Shown: one piece after another, positions 23,681-35,935 of the stretch
Layout of the letters: every line of letters starts with the position of its first letter
How positions within the stretch are numbered: position 1 is the first letter of the stretch
Assembly (NCBI GenBank): GCA_947247005.1
Contig: OX365953.1
Location: forward strand, 6,143,001 to 6,207,000
DNA length: 64,000 nucleotides
Reading direction: 5' to 3'
Origin: Spisula solida
Taxonomy: Eukaryota; Mollusca; Bivalvia; Venerida; Mactridae
The notes under the pieces: model-generated
Databases searched by the model: none
Told to the model about the DNA's origin: nothing
What the model saw: only the letters and a program-made list of their open reading frames with translations
Position numbers and translations under genes: made by a program

Positions 23681-24129
23681 GTAGGTCATGCTGTTGCATC
23701 CTCTTTAACAAACAAACAACAACAACAATGTAGATCCATAGGTGGAATTGCCCACCATTTCTTGGGGGTATCAAAATATTTGTGGCATTTTAAGATAAAT
23801 CTTAAATACAAACACTATTTGAATTGATTGAAAGTTGCGTAACTATTGTGATACAGTTTGGTTGATCTTTACATATGGATTACTTACACAATGTTCCCCG
23901 TTATTGTCGTGGTACGTTTAATTTGATATTTTCGCTGATAGTGGAGGATTATGGGAATAAAATTTGTAAATTTTTATACAACTCTTCCTTTTTATTTGGC
24001 TTCTCTTTTCGATCCTTTCATTGATTTTTTTAGCTATTGTCGTGACGGGATCATCTGCGTGTGCGTTGGTTAAGTTTTTTTGTTACTATCAAGTACGAGA
24101 AAGTCGAGGACCCCAGGCAGCACTTGTAG

Positions 24130-25760
24130 GTGGTCCCCTGCGAAATGTAGTTCATGATTTCATGGACACTTGATTCCAATCAAGAACTGTTCATGAACAG
24201 GTAGTGATAAGTTCTTGAACCTGGTTCATGAACTTTTGGACATGAACTGTTCTTAAAATGTGTTCATGAACAGTTCATGAATTTTTGATGGATACTTAAG
24301 AGTTCATTAACTGTCCTTGATCCAGCCATAAAAAGTACCTGATGAACATTTCATGAACAATTATTTCTAGACTGTTCTTAAACCATTCCTGAACTGTCCA
24401 TCAATTAATTCATGAAAAGTTCTTAAATTATTCATGAAAATTGACTTCCTGTCACATGTTGACGACATCACAGATTTTCAAAATGGCTGACAGCAATGAC
24501 ATGTGCTGATGTTTGACAAATTTTAATGGGTGGTTTTATCTTAATATGTGATCTTATAAAAGGTAAGTTGCAGAGTTAAGCATGTCAAGTTTAAAAGTAT
24601 CTTGTGTGACTTTAAATATCTAATTTTAAGAATAATTGTGTGAAAAATATAGGAAAACATATTAGCAAGTGGGTAGGGTACGCCTAGCATGAGGTTTTAA
24701 GAATTAGTATTCATGAAGTGTTCATGAAGTGTTCATGAAGTGTTCAAGAAACAATGCGTCTTTTTTTGTATGTTTATTTATTTATATCATATAAGGTTAC
24801 TGTATATTGTCATAGATAAATGAAATATTTATTAATTGCTGATTTTTGTAAATTGAATAGTTGGTAGTTTTAAACTCTGTTAGTGTAGTCTTTGAAAAGC
24901 TATTGAGCATGCATGTAAATATGAAATTGAGATATACCAAATAAAATATACTCAAACTGTTCAAAACAACAATGTGAACAGAAAATCATGTTGCAAAAGG
25001 TACAAAAGGTAGCTAAACTATTAATCTGATTGAGGCAAACAATTGTAATGATAAAATAACAATGTTCCAGTAGGTTTCATCTGATATTCAGGCACGTACA
25101 TCATCCTTCAGCTATGTTCCCGATTTGCAACTTTTATGAACATGAATATTACATACACAATGATTCTTTTCTTATTTTTAATATCATGAGGCAATCATTG
25201 TACCAATAATATATTTACTATTTATACTTAAAACACATGTTGGACTTAGTCTTCATACACACAATAGAGCTTCATTTTATGCATTTTGATACACTTAGTT
25301 TATTTCATGGGTTGTTCATGAATACATTTATCTTCTTGAACTGTACATAAAATATGTTTGTCCTTGAAATTTTCATGAAATTTGTAATCATGAACAGTTC
25401 ATCTCCAAAATATGAAGTCTAAATGAGACAATAGAGATATATAGCAAAAAGTTCATGAATTATTCATGAACATTTATTTTCATGAACTGTACATATAATC
25501 AGTTTGTCCTTCAACAGTTCATGATTTATTGAAGAACATCTGTGCATGATTAGTACTTAAAAAACCCTTGATGGTATGACTCATGCCCTGTTCATGAACC
25601 ATGCCCAGTTCATGAATCAATATTTCATGGTCACTTCAAGAAAAGTCTCATTTAGAGTTCAAGGATTTTTATGAATTTTTCATGATATATGGAAATGAAC
25701 TATTCATGTATATTTCATGAAAACTTGTCCTAGCCCACCTATATATAACTTATAAACGGT
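24130..25760. mobile_element. Putative DNA element with TTCATGAA-filled ends
   Basis: 24150-24450 and 25310-25735 are crowded with the palindrome TTCATGAA and one-base variants (GTTCATGAAC, GTTCTTGAAC). The central part has few, apart from three direct GTTCATGAAGT copies near 24720. The left boundary TAGGTGGTCCCCTGCG and the right boundary, read inverted (TAGGTGGGCTAGGAC), start alike. Subterminal repeats of this sort suggest transposase-binding arrays. No transposase frame is present. Confidence 0.55.
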
Positions 25761-25882
25761 TTCATAAGTTATAAACTATGTAGGTGGTCAAGGCACTGTT
25801 TTCTCGGATCTGTGTACAGAGGTTGTTGCTCTTGAGAGGTGAAATGTATAGTAAATGGTTCCTTCTGGAATAAAGTGATTGT

Positions 25883-26020
25883 GTTGCCTGCGTAGCTTAG
25901 TTGTTAGCAAGCTTGCTTTCTAATTGGCGCCCCAGGTTCAAATACGGGTGGAGGCACTCATATGCCTGCCATATTTCAGCAGAAAGCTGACTGGCAAGTA
26001 AAGGCTATACTTTGCATTTT
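25883..26020 (+). mobile_element. tRNA-headed SINE, family 1, copy 2
   Basis: It has the head GCCTGCGTAGCTTAGTTG, box B-like AGGTTCAAATACG, and the family-1 tail identical to that at 4031-4157. Confidence 0.85.
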
Positions 26021-26084
26021 TTAAAAAGAAACGTTTAGAGAGATTGTTGCTCTAAAGAGGGCCTCTCTGAAGAAGTTGCGCAAT

Positions 26085-26400
26085 ATAATCCTTACTATCC
26101 AGGGGACACTATAACAGGTAGTTTGTTTATGACTATAATATATTTTGAAGATGTATATTGAATAGATCAAGTAATATTTCATAATAAAATAAGGGTGGTT
26201 TAATTGATGCACTGTTCAGGTGCAAATCAAGTTTCATGGGGCCTGGGGAAGTTGCTCTGTACTCCTTACTATCCAGGGTTGGGAATAACTCGACAACAAC
26301 ACGTGTTCCGTATTTTTATATTATAATTTACGTTTCGGCTTTTTTTTTTTTTTTTTTTTTTACTTACTATCCAGGGGACACTATAACAGGTAGTTTTACG
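26085..26400. repeat. Three copies of CTTACTATCCAGGG and a poly-T run
   Basis: CTTACTATCCAGGGGACACT plus ATAACAGGTAGTTT occurs at about 26091 and 26365. A shorter CCTTACTATCCAGGG is at 26266. A run of about 23 T (26340-26362) precedes the last copy. Confidence 0.8.
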
Positions 26401-26403
26401 ACT

Positions 26404-28485
26404 ATGAAATATGGTATTAAGTGATAATTGCTATGAGCAGTGTGATAGAATGTAACAAACCGGTACAAAAGATGTTTAATGTGTGCGAGTGTCAAATAAT
26501 GTTATCTATGTTCGAGTACGCTACTTTCCCCTCTTTATGTACATCTGACAGTTTGTGTGTAAGTCTATATTTGCGTTTCTCGTTTCAAATATTTGCTTAC
26601 GACAGAAATTTTCTTCGAGTTGATACACGGTAGTCTCGTAAATCATGAGAATTGACCACCTGATTGCGATAATGAAAGTTTTAATAACCAATAATATCAT
26701 CATTATAGTAAGTTATATTTATAGCAGTCATTAGAAAATTTAGGGACCAGTACGAAAGGGACTTGTTCTTGTCCACCAAGCGTATAATTCTGGGGTCCTA
26801 TAATGAGTCATAATTCCCAATCCTGAAAACGAATCACAAGACTGATTTCGGTGCCATAAGAATACACCCTTACAACCGAAACTCAGCTATTACATTGTTC
26901 TATTTTTAAAATTAAGCTAATGAAATTTCAAATGACCATAGCTTTGTCAGTTCCTTGAGTTTTTTTCATCAAATAACTTATTTTCTGCAATAAAGTTTAT
27001 TCTTTCTAGTGCCGAAAATTTGGATTTCCAGATTATTCCGGAATTGTAGGACCCCTGGTTTAAATTTTAAATTCTTGACCAGAATCATATGTCAGGGAAT
27101 TGATTTGAACCACTGATGTAAACTATGAGGGTGGATGGGACTGAATGAAAAATAAAATTCATAATAGACATAGACTCATTATTTGCTGGTGGGCGCATTT
27201 GCATATAAATGAAATCATTGATGAATAACAAAATGCAGCTCTTGTCATGCATGCCTTTATCATTTACCATCCTTTTACCATGTTCAAACAAATTGTCTTT
27301 TCCTAAAAGTGCTACACATGTGGATCTATTAAGTTATATTGTGTATAATTATAATAAAAAATCGTTCAACTTGGCACATTTTTAAAGAGAATTTTGATGA
27401 TTATTAATCAATTAAAAATTAATTACTGTATTAAACTTTGTACTACAAAATTTGATCAATGATTTTTGTTTAAGTGAATGTGTCAATATTGTTACCAACA
27501 TTAAAATTGCAATTTAATCTCAAGAGTACCGTAATTAGATCTACTAGTTTATATACTTACGAAAAAAAATACTGAAGAACCTTAGCTAAAATTGTACATC
27601 GTAAGGCAATTACTGGGGTTTATGATCTTACAAAAAAAAATGCTGAACAACTTATAGCTAAAATTGTACATAGGTTATTACTAGATTATATGAAAATAAA
27701 TACAGAAGAACCTATAGCTAAAACTACACATAGGTAATTACCAGTTTATATTTTTACCAAAAAATGCAGAAGAAACTAGCTAAAATTGTACAGATCATTA
27801 GATTTATCCCAAATACTTAAACAAGTAATTATTACTATAAAATTAAATCACACTTTTAAAATTGGTAAAAATACGGACACATACGCTTTAAACATCAAAA
27901 TAAAGTTACTAAACAGTTAATTGATTATTTCAGTTTGTATACTTAAGCTTAATGATTACACTATTATCATACCAAGGGGTACTCAGATAGAATCTCGAAC
28001 ACCCGAATACAGAATCAAACTTTATAAAAATATCAAAATATATCTGTTTTGGTCTACGGTTTAGGTTTTGTGATCGGTTGGACGACACTCAATGATAAAT
28101 CAGACATAAGACTTATCAATACCTTGATGACTCCGGGTATTTGAGGGTATGAAAGGTATAGTAATTGAATACCGTGTATCAATACCTACTAGATATTAAA
28201 GCTGTTCTCGAGAGCTAGGTAAACAGACTGCCGTACTAGCTGTGTGTCAAGCTTTAACGGTATTGTCAAATCTATACAGGATACTCATATATACAGGGTA
28301 GTGGTCATTTCGATTTCTGTGTGCGTTACTACTGTATTTCCATTCCCAGCGTAAAATTATTTGGATTTTTTATCAGTGGAATATTTTATTTTTCGATAAA
28401 TGATTGCTATAAATAGTGGTTTTGTGCATATTCTGAAAATTTGGATGTACATTTGATAAATTTGTTTTTACCGAGGTAAGTAGAC
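26404..28485. other. AT-rich intergenic DNA with one CAGGG-type MITE
   Basis: Besides the MITE at 26790-27057 I see only loose GCTAAAATTGTACA-type repetition at 27550-27800. No convincing exon. Confidence 0.45.
26790..27057. mobile_element. CAGGG-ended MITE, family H, copy 3
   Basis: The ends are CTGGGGTCCTA and TAGGACCCCTG. It shares CCCAATCCTGAAAACGAATC and CATCAAATAACTTATTTTCT with the copies at 6.3 and 6.8 kb. Target duplication not evident. Confidence 0.72.
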
Positions 28486-28489
28486 AGTA

Positions 28490-28760
28490 CCGGTAGTTTC
28501 TGATATAATGTGATATAATTTTAAAATGACTTAGAATATAACCTACATTATGAGCCAACGCAAATGTCGCATTTTGGCGGTTAAATGAAAATTTAATCAT
28601 TAAAATTTTGCTTTTAATTGACGTGACGTCATGTCTTGGCACTATGTTTCATTGGCCAATCACAACGCTGGAAGTTACATTCTAAGTTACGCTCGCTCCG
28701 CCCTTTTTAATCATTAAAAATTTACTTCATATGTTCTTACTATGACATAATTTTAATCAT
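28490..28760. repeat. Dispersed repeat shared with 38.1-38.4 kb
   Basis: It contains ACTTAGAATATAACCTACAT, TTAAATGAAAATTTAATCAT, TGACGTCATG and a GCTCGCTCCGCCCTTTTTAA end. All are found inverted at 38104-38365. Confidence 0.8.
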
Positions 28761-29397
28761 TGATACTCTATTCGCTAACAAAATCTGATGAAAACCTTTT
28801 CTTGACTTGTTTTTGCTTGGTAGGGTTGCTGGCCCTATACAAAACCCTACTCCTTTCTCATTCAGGCAAAGCTATAGCCGTATGAAAACAGTACAATTAT
28901 CTGACAGTACTAAGAAGCTGTGTATCGGAATTACCACCGCGATGCGATGCATATGTAGCATTGCTCTCTATAGTCAATGTATTGATACATTTCATATATA
29001 CTTCTAAAATATACACATGCTTTTAAACTTCATGTCAAACTACTTAACGCTCATGCATGATTAAAGAGAAGTGCACAGTTTATATTTTGTCAGGTGGAAA
29101 ATTCAATTTTCTGCAAGTTGATTGAACTTTCATATGTATAGATCTAAAACTGTGGCTTTTTCTGGTGCTGTAGACTGCATGAAAAGGCTTTCAAAATTCT
29201 GTAGTCGGCCCGTTAGTACGCACAGGTGCACTGAGGCAAGGGCCTCTGTGAAAAATGGAGAAATTACCAAAATGTGCATGTTTTTGGAGAAAAATACCCA
29301 AAAATATATACTCAAGAGTGTTTACTTGTCACGTGTATTTGTTTGCTCTGGATACTGTCCTAGTTGTGTAGGGTCTGTACAACAGTAGGGATTGGGT

Positions 29398-29655
29398 TAT
29401 GTGATCTAGTCATGTGATCTAGTCATGTGATCTAGTCATGTGAGTGTGTTATGTGATCTAGTCATGTGATCGTGTTATGTGAGCAAGTCATGTGATTGCA
29501 TTATGTGATTTAGTCATGTGATTGCATTATGTGATCACATTATGTTATCTAATCATGTGATCTAGTCATGTGATTGCATTATGTGATCTAGTCATGTGTT
29601 CGTGTTATGTGAACTAGTCATGTGTTCGCTTTACGTGATCTAGTCATGTGATTAA
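29398..29655. repeat. 13-bp tandem repeat (CATGTGATCTAGT)
   Basis: About 20 units of TCATGTGATCTAG and variants. Confidence 0.93.
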
Positions 29656-29659
29656 AACT

Positions 29660-29840
29660 TATCTACAGCTGTTAAATTTAAGAAACATTTTTTCATCGAC
29701 ATTTTGCCTTCTATTATATTTGGTGTCGGGATTTCGCTTCTGTTTAATCCTATATTTGTTCTGTACTTATAAAAGTGCCATAAAGCCTATTTACATATCC
29801 ACTGTGTGGTGGTAAGTGGCAGAGTAATTCATTCATTCAT
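29660..29840 (+). mobile_element. Probable LINE 3' tail with (ATTC)n
   Basis: The sequence around GTCGGGATTTCGC and CTGTGTGGTGGTAAGTGGCA ends in ATTCATTCATTCAT, the kind of short repeat tail that closes CR1/L2-type LINEs. No reverse-transcriptase motif is present, so this is tentative. Confidence 0.35.
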
Positions 29841-30137
29841 TTTGTGTCTATATAAAAAAACTTGTCGTAAACAATGTTCTTTTAGGCTGAAAATAAAATA
29901 TTGTTTGTTTCCCCTTCCCTACCTACCCGGGCAAAACATCCCCTACCCAAAAATATTTTTTTGACTCTCTGAATGAAATAATTTCGGGAATGAAAAAGTC
30001 GGGTATGAAGTGCAAATAGTCACAATGTATTCAAAATGAATATCAATCAAAACAGTACAACTAGTAAAGTGCAGAGCAAAAAAAAATTATTGACAATAAT
30101 TTTTTTTTTTTTAAAATTCATAAAAAATATTTAACCT

Positions 30138-30359
30138 ATAGTCCAGTCAGGATAAAAATCCAGTGACGCAGCGGTCGAGTCCACTATAACGGTGTAAAAC
30201 CAATTATAAAGGCTTATACTGTACAAACAACTATAATTTCAATGCTAAACTAACATAATGAACTTCGCTCTACCTGTTTAGACAATGGTTGTGATTTTTT
30301 GCGTACACATAAACTGCAACGTCACTGTCACAATATCCTAACTGGTAACTGGACTATAC
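30138..30359. mobile_element. MITE with TATAGTCCAGT ends, copy 2, abutting the TACC run
   Basis: It starts TATAGTCCAGTCAGGAT and ends ATCCTAACTGG, a 7-base duplication, then TGGACTATA. The interior is the inverse of 19709-19931. Its last bases merge into the (TACC)n run. Confidence 0.85.
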
Positions 30360-31256
30360 CTACCTACCTACCTACCTACCTACCTACCTACCTACCTACC
30401 TACCTACCTACCTACCTACCTACCTACCTACCTACCTACCTACCTACCTACCTACCTACCTACCTACCTACCTACCTACCTACCTACCTACCTACCTACC
30501 TACCTACCTACCTACCTACCTACCTACCTACCTACCTACCTACCTACCTACCTACCTACCTACCTACCTACCTACCTACCTACCTACCTACCTACCTACC
30601 TACCTACCTACCTACCTACCTACCTACCTACCTACCTACCTACCTACCTACCTACCTACCTACCTACCTACCTACCTACCTACCTACCTACCTACCTACC
30701 TACCTACCTACCTACCTACCTACCTACCTACCTACCTACCTACCTACCTACCTACCTACCTACCTACCTACCTACCTACCTACCTACCTACCTACCTACC
30801 TACCTACCTACCTACCTACCTACCTACCTACCTACCTACCTACCTACCTACCTACCTACCTACCTACCTACCTACCTACCTACCTACCTACCTACCTACC
30901 TACCTACCTACCTACCTACCTACCTACCTACCTACCTACCTACCTACCTACCTACCTACCTACCTACCTACCTACCTACCTACCTACCTACCTACCTACC
31001 TACCTACCTACCTACCTACCTACCTACCTACCTACCTACCTACCTACCTACCTACCTACCTACCTACCTACCTACCTACCTACCTACCTACCTACCTACC
31101 TACCTACCTACCTACCTACCTACCTACCTACCTACCTACCTACCTACCTACCTACCTACCTACCTACCTACCTACCTACCTACCTACCTACCTACCTACC
31201 TACCTACCTACCTACCTACCTACCTACCTACCTACCTACCTACCTACCTACCTACC
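30357..31256. repeat. (TACC)n microsatellite, 225 uninterrupted copies
   Basis: Exactly 900 bases without a single interruption, then TTCCTACCC. The 324-codon open frame of repeating Tyr-Leu-Pro-Thr is a repeat artefact. Confidence 0.98.
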
Positions 31257-31264
31257 TTCCTACC

Positions 31265-31760
31265 CAACACTAATTGGCCAGGATCGGGATGGGGAAACAA
31301 ACTATATTTTATTTCTGGCCTTATATCTATAGACTTGTACTGTATAGATTTTGAATTGTGCCGGTTTATTGCACTGGGATATATAAACATTCCTGTAGGT
31401 CCAATATACATCCATACATGTGCACCTAGGAATATTGTGTCTCTTTAGTGACAGGAGGCGGGGGAGGGGAGCGGGATAATTTTGTCATTCACAAAGTACA
31501 GAATAATTTTGTCATATAATTATAAGGGCTGGAATCACAATTTAAACATCTTGATGTCCGGTAGATCATTTGTATTTGCAGTCTACTACAAAACCAGTTC
31601 ATAAGCTTACTTAAATTTGCACTAACTTACTGAAATTAGAATTATTATGTGGCATTGTGAATTGACAAGATTCTGCGACCTCACTCATTCTACAATTTCA
31701 AATACACATTTCAAGTTAAGATTTAACCATACTCTAATTTAAATGTTGAGAAAATTATCC
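31265..31760. other. No recognised feature
   Basis: AT-rich unique-looking sequence with a short G-rich patch at 31456-31475. No exon or repeat signature. Confidence 0.4.
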
Positions 31761-31764
31761 TTTT

Positions 31765-31960
31765 ATAATTATACTGTAAACCAATTTACTTTCGCGTTTT
31801 GCTGATCAACGGCATATTCGCGACTATAAATTTTCGCGTTTTGAAGTTTCCCGCAATGTCCATATTAACGTTTTTAGCAATTTCGCAGCGACTTAATTTC
31901 ATGAAATTCTACCACTAGCTAACTCGCAAAATTAAATTGTGCTAAATAATTTCTTGGTTT
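31765..31960 (-). repeat. Single diverged unit of the TTTCGCG family (G)
   Basis: Read on the minus strand it has the unit seen in tandem at 42389-43135 (TTTCGCGA, GACTTAATTTC inverse, AACCAATTTACTTTCGCG). Here it occurs once and inverted. Confidence 0.7.
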
Positions 31961-32499
31961 ATAGTACTTAAGAACCCTTAAGTGATAGAAAAAGACTAGC
32001 TTTGATATAGGAGATAGATAAATGCTGATGTCGGCAGTTTTATCTTCGACTGACATAACCCTTGAATCTGGCCTTTAGACTTATCTAATATAATGATTAG
32101 ATGGATTATTAGCGAAATCGTTGCACAATCAAGCACTTACTAATAACGATTTTGACGCTAGTATTGACTGTTATCTATCTATCTTTTAAAAAAAAAAAGT
32201 ATTGGTAGTTTTTTCATTGTGAAAAAAAGGCAATCAATTTTCATCTTTGTGTGCACTGCTAAAGCCTAGGTCCCATTGAGCATTTCTTGCCTTGGCGATG
32301 TACTCCCGATTGAAATTAATGAGCTATCAGGACATCGGGAATAGGTTGCTCGTGGTCTAGGGGAAGCTTCGGGGAAGTCATGAGACAGTTTCTGATATCA
32401 TAAGGAATTGTGATGAATCGGATGGTATCGGAAGAATTCAGGAGAACATCGTCAATGTGGAATTCTTCAGTGGGCCCGAGGCTTAAGCTTAAAGTATAT

Positions 32500-33088
32500 G
32501 AGCCAGTCTCCAGGAAAACCTGCTATTTTGACAAAAATTTGATTTTGAGATTTTTTATTATTTAAAAGAGTAATCTTAATGAAGCAAAATACAACAGAAA
32601 TGTTGTTAGTATCTTGAATTTTACAGAAGTTACAGCTGTTTTGTTGAGGCCCTATTCAGACCTTTTTTGCGTGACGTCGCAAACGTCATTCAAGCGTTAT
32701 TTGACTTCGTTGTAACAAGTACTGCATTTGATCAATTCTTTACATAAACTGGTCAAAATGGTGTCAAGTTTTAGAATGATGTTTTAAGTTTTAAAATATA
32801 CGTCCAAATTGTAAATGCTCACATTTAGAGAAAGGCTACAACTGTTTTAATCAACTAACTCCTTTTTTTACTCAATCAGAGTACTTTTCTGAAATTAGTC
32901 ACCATAGCAACAAAGTAAATGATTTCGACATAATGCATAAGACACTTTAAAGCTAAGATATAGTAATATATGAATAAATGACTTAAAATTGAATCTATAG
33001 ATACGGTATGTCATTTTTTCTTATTTTAAAGCTTTCTCAAAAGTAATTATATTATGTCAATATAGCAGGTTTTCCTGGAGACTGGCTC
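32500..33088. mobile_element. 589-bp MITE with 34-bp inverted ends
   Basis: GAGCCAGTCTCCAGGAAAAC plus CTGCTATTTTGACA on the left is matched inverted on the right (TGTCAATATAGCAGG to GACTGGCTC). AT-rich interior, no coding potential. Confidence 0.85.
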
Positions 33089-33099
33089 GTATCTATTTC

Positions 33100-34140
33100 A
33101 TGTCAGCTATTTTGGTAGCTTTTCTATGAAGAATTATATTAATGATCAATTCTATCTTGAAGTATTCTAGGTTGGCACTTGAGGACATTTCTTTCATAAA
33201 ATGAAACTTCAGTCAGGAAATATCACATTGCATGCTTCGTACCTATTATCTGTTAATATCACCGCAACGTTTGGTGGATAAAAAAAGAACCGCATTCAAT
33301 CGAAATATCAAAGATACACTCAAGTTGCTCGTTGAAGTTGGTAGTTTTTTCCGTTTGTCTTTTGTCAATGAATTCTCGTGTCATGGGCTCAATACATCTA
33401 GTATCGTAACAAGTCTGACCTTGTTCTACCACTTAATGATTTGTAACACGATCGCAATATTCAAATAATATCTTCAGATCCCTTCCAATATTCTTAAAAT
33501 ACCCGACCAAATTACTTTTTGATTTTTACACTCGTCTTAACTTGGTATTTTGGTGTCTCCGATCGGCAATATTTATACGTTATGATTATAGCGGTATTAA
33601 TTTATTGTTGTTGTATATCATTTAATTCTTTTACATGGTGTGATTATGACACGATTTGTTTAGGGTGTTAATCATCGTCAATTTTCTTGTCTCGTGTATT
33701 TTCCAATAAAATAAAAAAATGACAACGAAAAACAAGATCAGGTTCTTCATTGTAGCTTAAATTACGCATACTTAAACGCCAATTATTTGTTGAAAACATG
33801 TTACTGCGAGGTGAGAAATTTCGATTGTATGGGAAAAGTTAATTTACCTATTCAAATAAATATCTTACGCCAAATGTTGTATTTATATGTTAGATTTATA
33901 GTATGAAATGATGCGATATGTCAGATTTTAATTTATTTATTTGGTTTATAATGTAAATTTGTCCGATAGTTGTTAACATTCAATGGCTAGTAATGATAAT
34001 GTGTTGATAATATAATTATGTAATTGGTCAATATGTATTTAATCCTAAATATATGGATATTATTACTATTCATAAATAATCTTTTAATTTATGGACAATG
34101 GGTCCACAGGTAACTGAAGAATTATGGTCTCAAGTGCAAG
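33100..34140. other. Intergenic AT-rich DNA, no recognised feature
   Basis: One 78-codon open frame (33232-33468) has no recognisable motif or splice context, and I treat it as chance. Confidence 0.4.
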
Positions 34141-34149
34141 TTTTTTTAA

Positions 34150-34407
34150 GACTATAGGTTTGCCCTCCGTCAGTCATGCTATAATGAAGACCAAAAATCT
34201 GGATCCTGACATAACTCAAACAGTTTCCAAGCTAGATTTATGAAAATTGGTATGTAGATAGGGGGCAATTAGGGGATCAAGCACAACTTAATATCTTTTG
34301 ATTCTGACAATAATTGTGGTTGCTATGATAGCAGAAACATTGAAAATAATTTAAAGGTCATGGCTTCAAACCGGTAGGGGACTTCTGTATTGCTTGCAAT
34401 TCTTAAT
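34150..34407. repeat. Dispersed repeat C, copy 2 (inverted)
   Basis: It carries ACCGGTAGGGGACTTCTGTA and TTGCTTGCAATTCTTAA, the inverse of 7978-8020. The other end matches 8150-8210 (GACTATAGGTTTGCC). Confidence 0.8.
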
Positions 34408-34527
34408 AGTGACTTGTTTAGCACAGTTTTCTTTGTATTTCTCATTTACCATTCAAGGTACATCTATGAAACTTGGTATACACACAGATGATGTAACAAT
34501 GACCATTTTTGTCAAGATGGCTAACTT

Positions 34528-34941
34528 CAGGGTGGCCACAAACTCTGGAAAACAGGGAAAAAACAGGGAAAACAGGGAAAATGGCAAAAACAAATTCTCT
34601 GCAGGGAAAAATCAGGGAATTTCAGAATTGAACAAAAATTAGGGAATTATAAGGGAAATTTACAGAAATTGGAGGAAAAAATGTGTTTACAAGCAGCTTC
34701 TCTTCATGACTTTATTCACTTGATGTTTTTCTTCAAACAAACTGTATTTATTACACGATTGGTATAAATAATTAGTTCGGGGGTGAAGGTATCGATGGCT
34801 CTAAGGGGATTTTGAAGGCCATATTTTCCGCTGTATATTAGTCTCGTTCACCGAAAACAATAATGGAAAATAACCTTTTCGGGAGGGAAAAAACAGGGAA
34901 TTATCAGGGAATCTCATTCTTCATTTTCTTTGGCCACCCTG
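34528..34941. mobile_element. CAGGG-ended MITE, family J, with 6-bp target duplication
   Basis: The ends are CAGGGTGGCCACAAA and TTTGGCCACCCTG. TAACTT lies on both sides (34522-34527 and 34942-34947). AACAGGGAA repeats occur near both ends. Confidence 0.85.
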
Positions 34942-35760
34942 TAACTTTGTCTTTCACTAAATTCATGGATTATGTCCCTTTGTGACAAAGCACCACAGTT
35001 ACACATGGTGTCACTTTTTCTGAGCTGTTATTCACTTTTCAGGTACACAATAAATGTTACAGAAATACCTCTGATCAAAGCATCATATTTGTCTGTATTT
35101 TAACCCATATTTCAAATATAAAAGATCACTTAAAACTTGAAAGGAATTTATTCAGTTTATGGTAAATGTTATTTTTATATCATGTTCAAAAAAAACGAAG
35201 TTTAAATTTCCTATTAGATCTTGATATTCATCTATTTATCGTAGCCTTTTTTGCATCTTAAAGAAAAAAATCACATTGTTAGAGCATTTCAAATGAGATT
35301 TCATTGAAGAAAGAAATAGTTAATTTGCATCAAGGTTATTTAATAGTCCAGACACATATTTGTCACACAAGCATCCTCAAGATGTTTGATTTGCTTGTTT
35401 GTAGACTTTTTGCACAGCATTTAGAGGACTGTATGCAAAACTGTCACAACTCTCTGAATTGAAAGTAAATGTTACAGCGGTTTAGCATTTTACACCTAGC
35501 TTTAAGTAGAATTTGTGTTTGATAAAGAACGGGCCCACTGTTTATTTTGATATATCGGAATGTGTGCCACCACATTCATGAAAATTCCATTGAGTTTATA
35601 TAATTGCCAGGCATATCATAATATGTGGTGATAAATTGAATAACTTTGCTTTTCATGAAATCTAGCCTATTTAAAAGTATTGGTATGTTTATATTTACAT
35701 ATATTGAACTTGTATTTTAAAGTGTAAGACAGGTTTTAAAAATAAAATGTCTATCAATCA

Positions 35761-35935
35761 TGTCACGGTCAGAACCTGTTCACAGTATGGGTGAGGGAGT
35801 GTGTAAGCGGTCGGACTAGAAGGCTCAGTTGGGAGAACATTCACCCTGTAAGAGAAGGGACCCGGTCAGGCTGCACATTTTTCACCCTGGGACATTTGGC
35901 GCCCAACGTTGGGCCCTGGCACAGCATTTAGGTTG
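35761..35935 (+). mobile_element. LTR-like or SINE-like segment with primer-site-like palindrome
   Basis: The segment starts TGTCACGGTC, ends CCCTGGGACA, and is followed by TT and TGGCGCCCAACG, resembling LTR end, spacer and a lysine-tRNA primer site. It also holds GGCTCAGTTGGGAGA, a box A-like word. GCCCAACGTTGGGC is a perfect 14-base palindrome, so the primer-site match may be coincidental. No second LTR is in the window. Confidence 0.35.

Noticed and set aside
30357..31256. Telomere-like or satellite DNA
   Set aside because: The unit TACC is not the animal TTAGGG telomere repeat, and the run is embedded in unique sequence.
30299..31273. 324-codon open frame
   Set aside because: It is a translation of the (TACC)n run (repeating Tyr-Leu-Pro-Thr) plus a few MITE codons; no start context or splice support.
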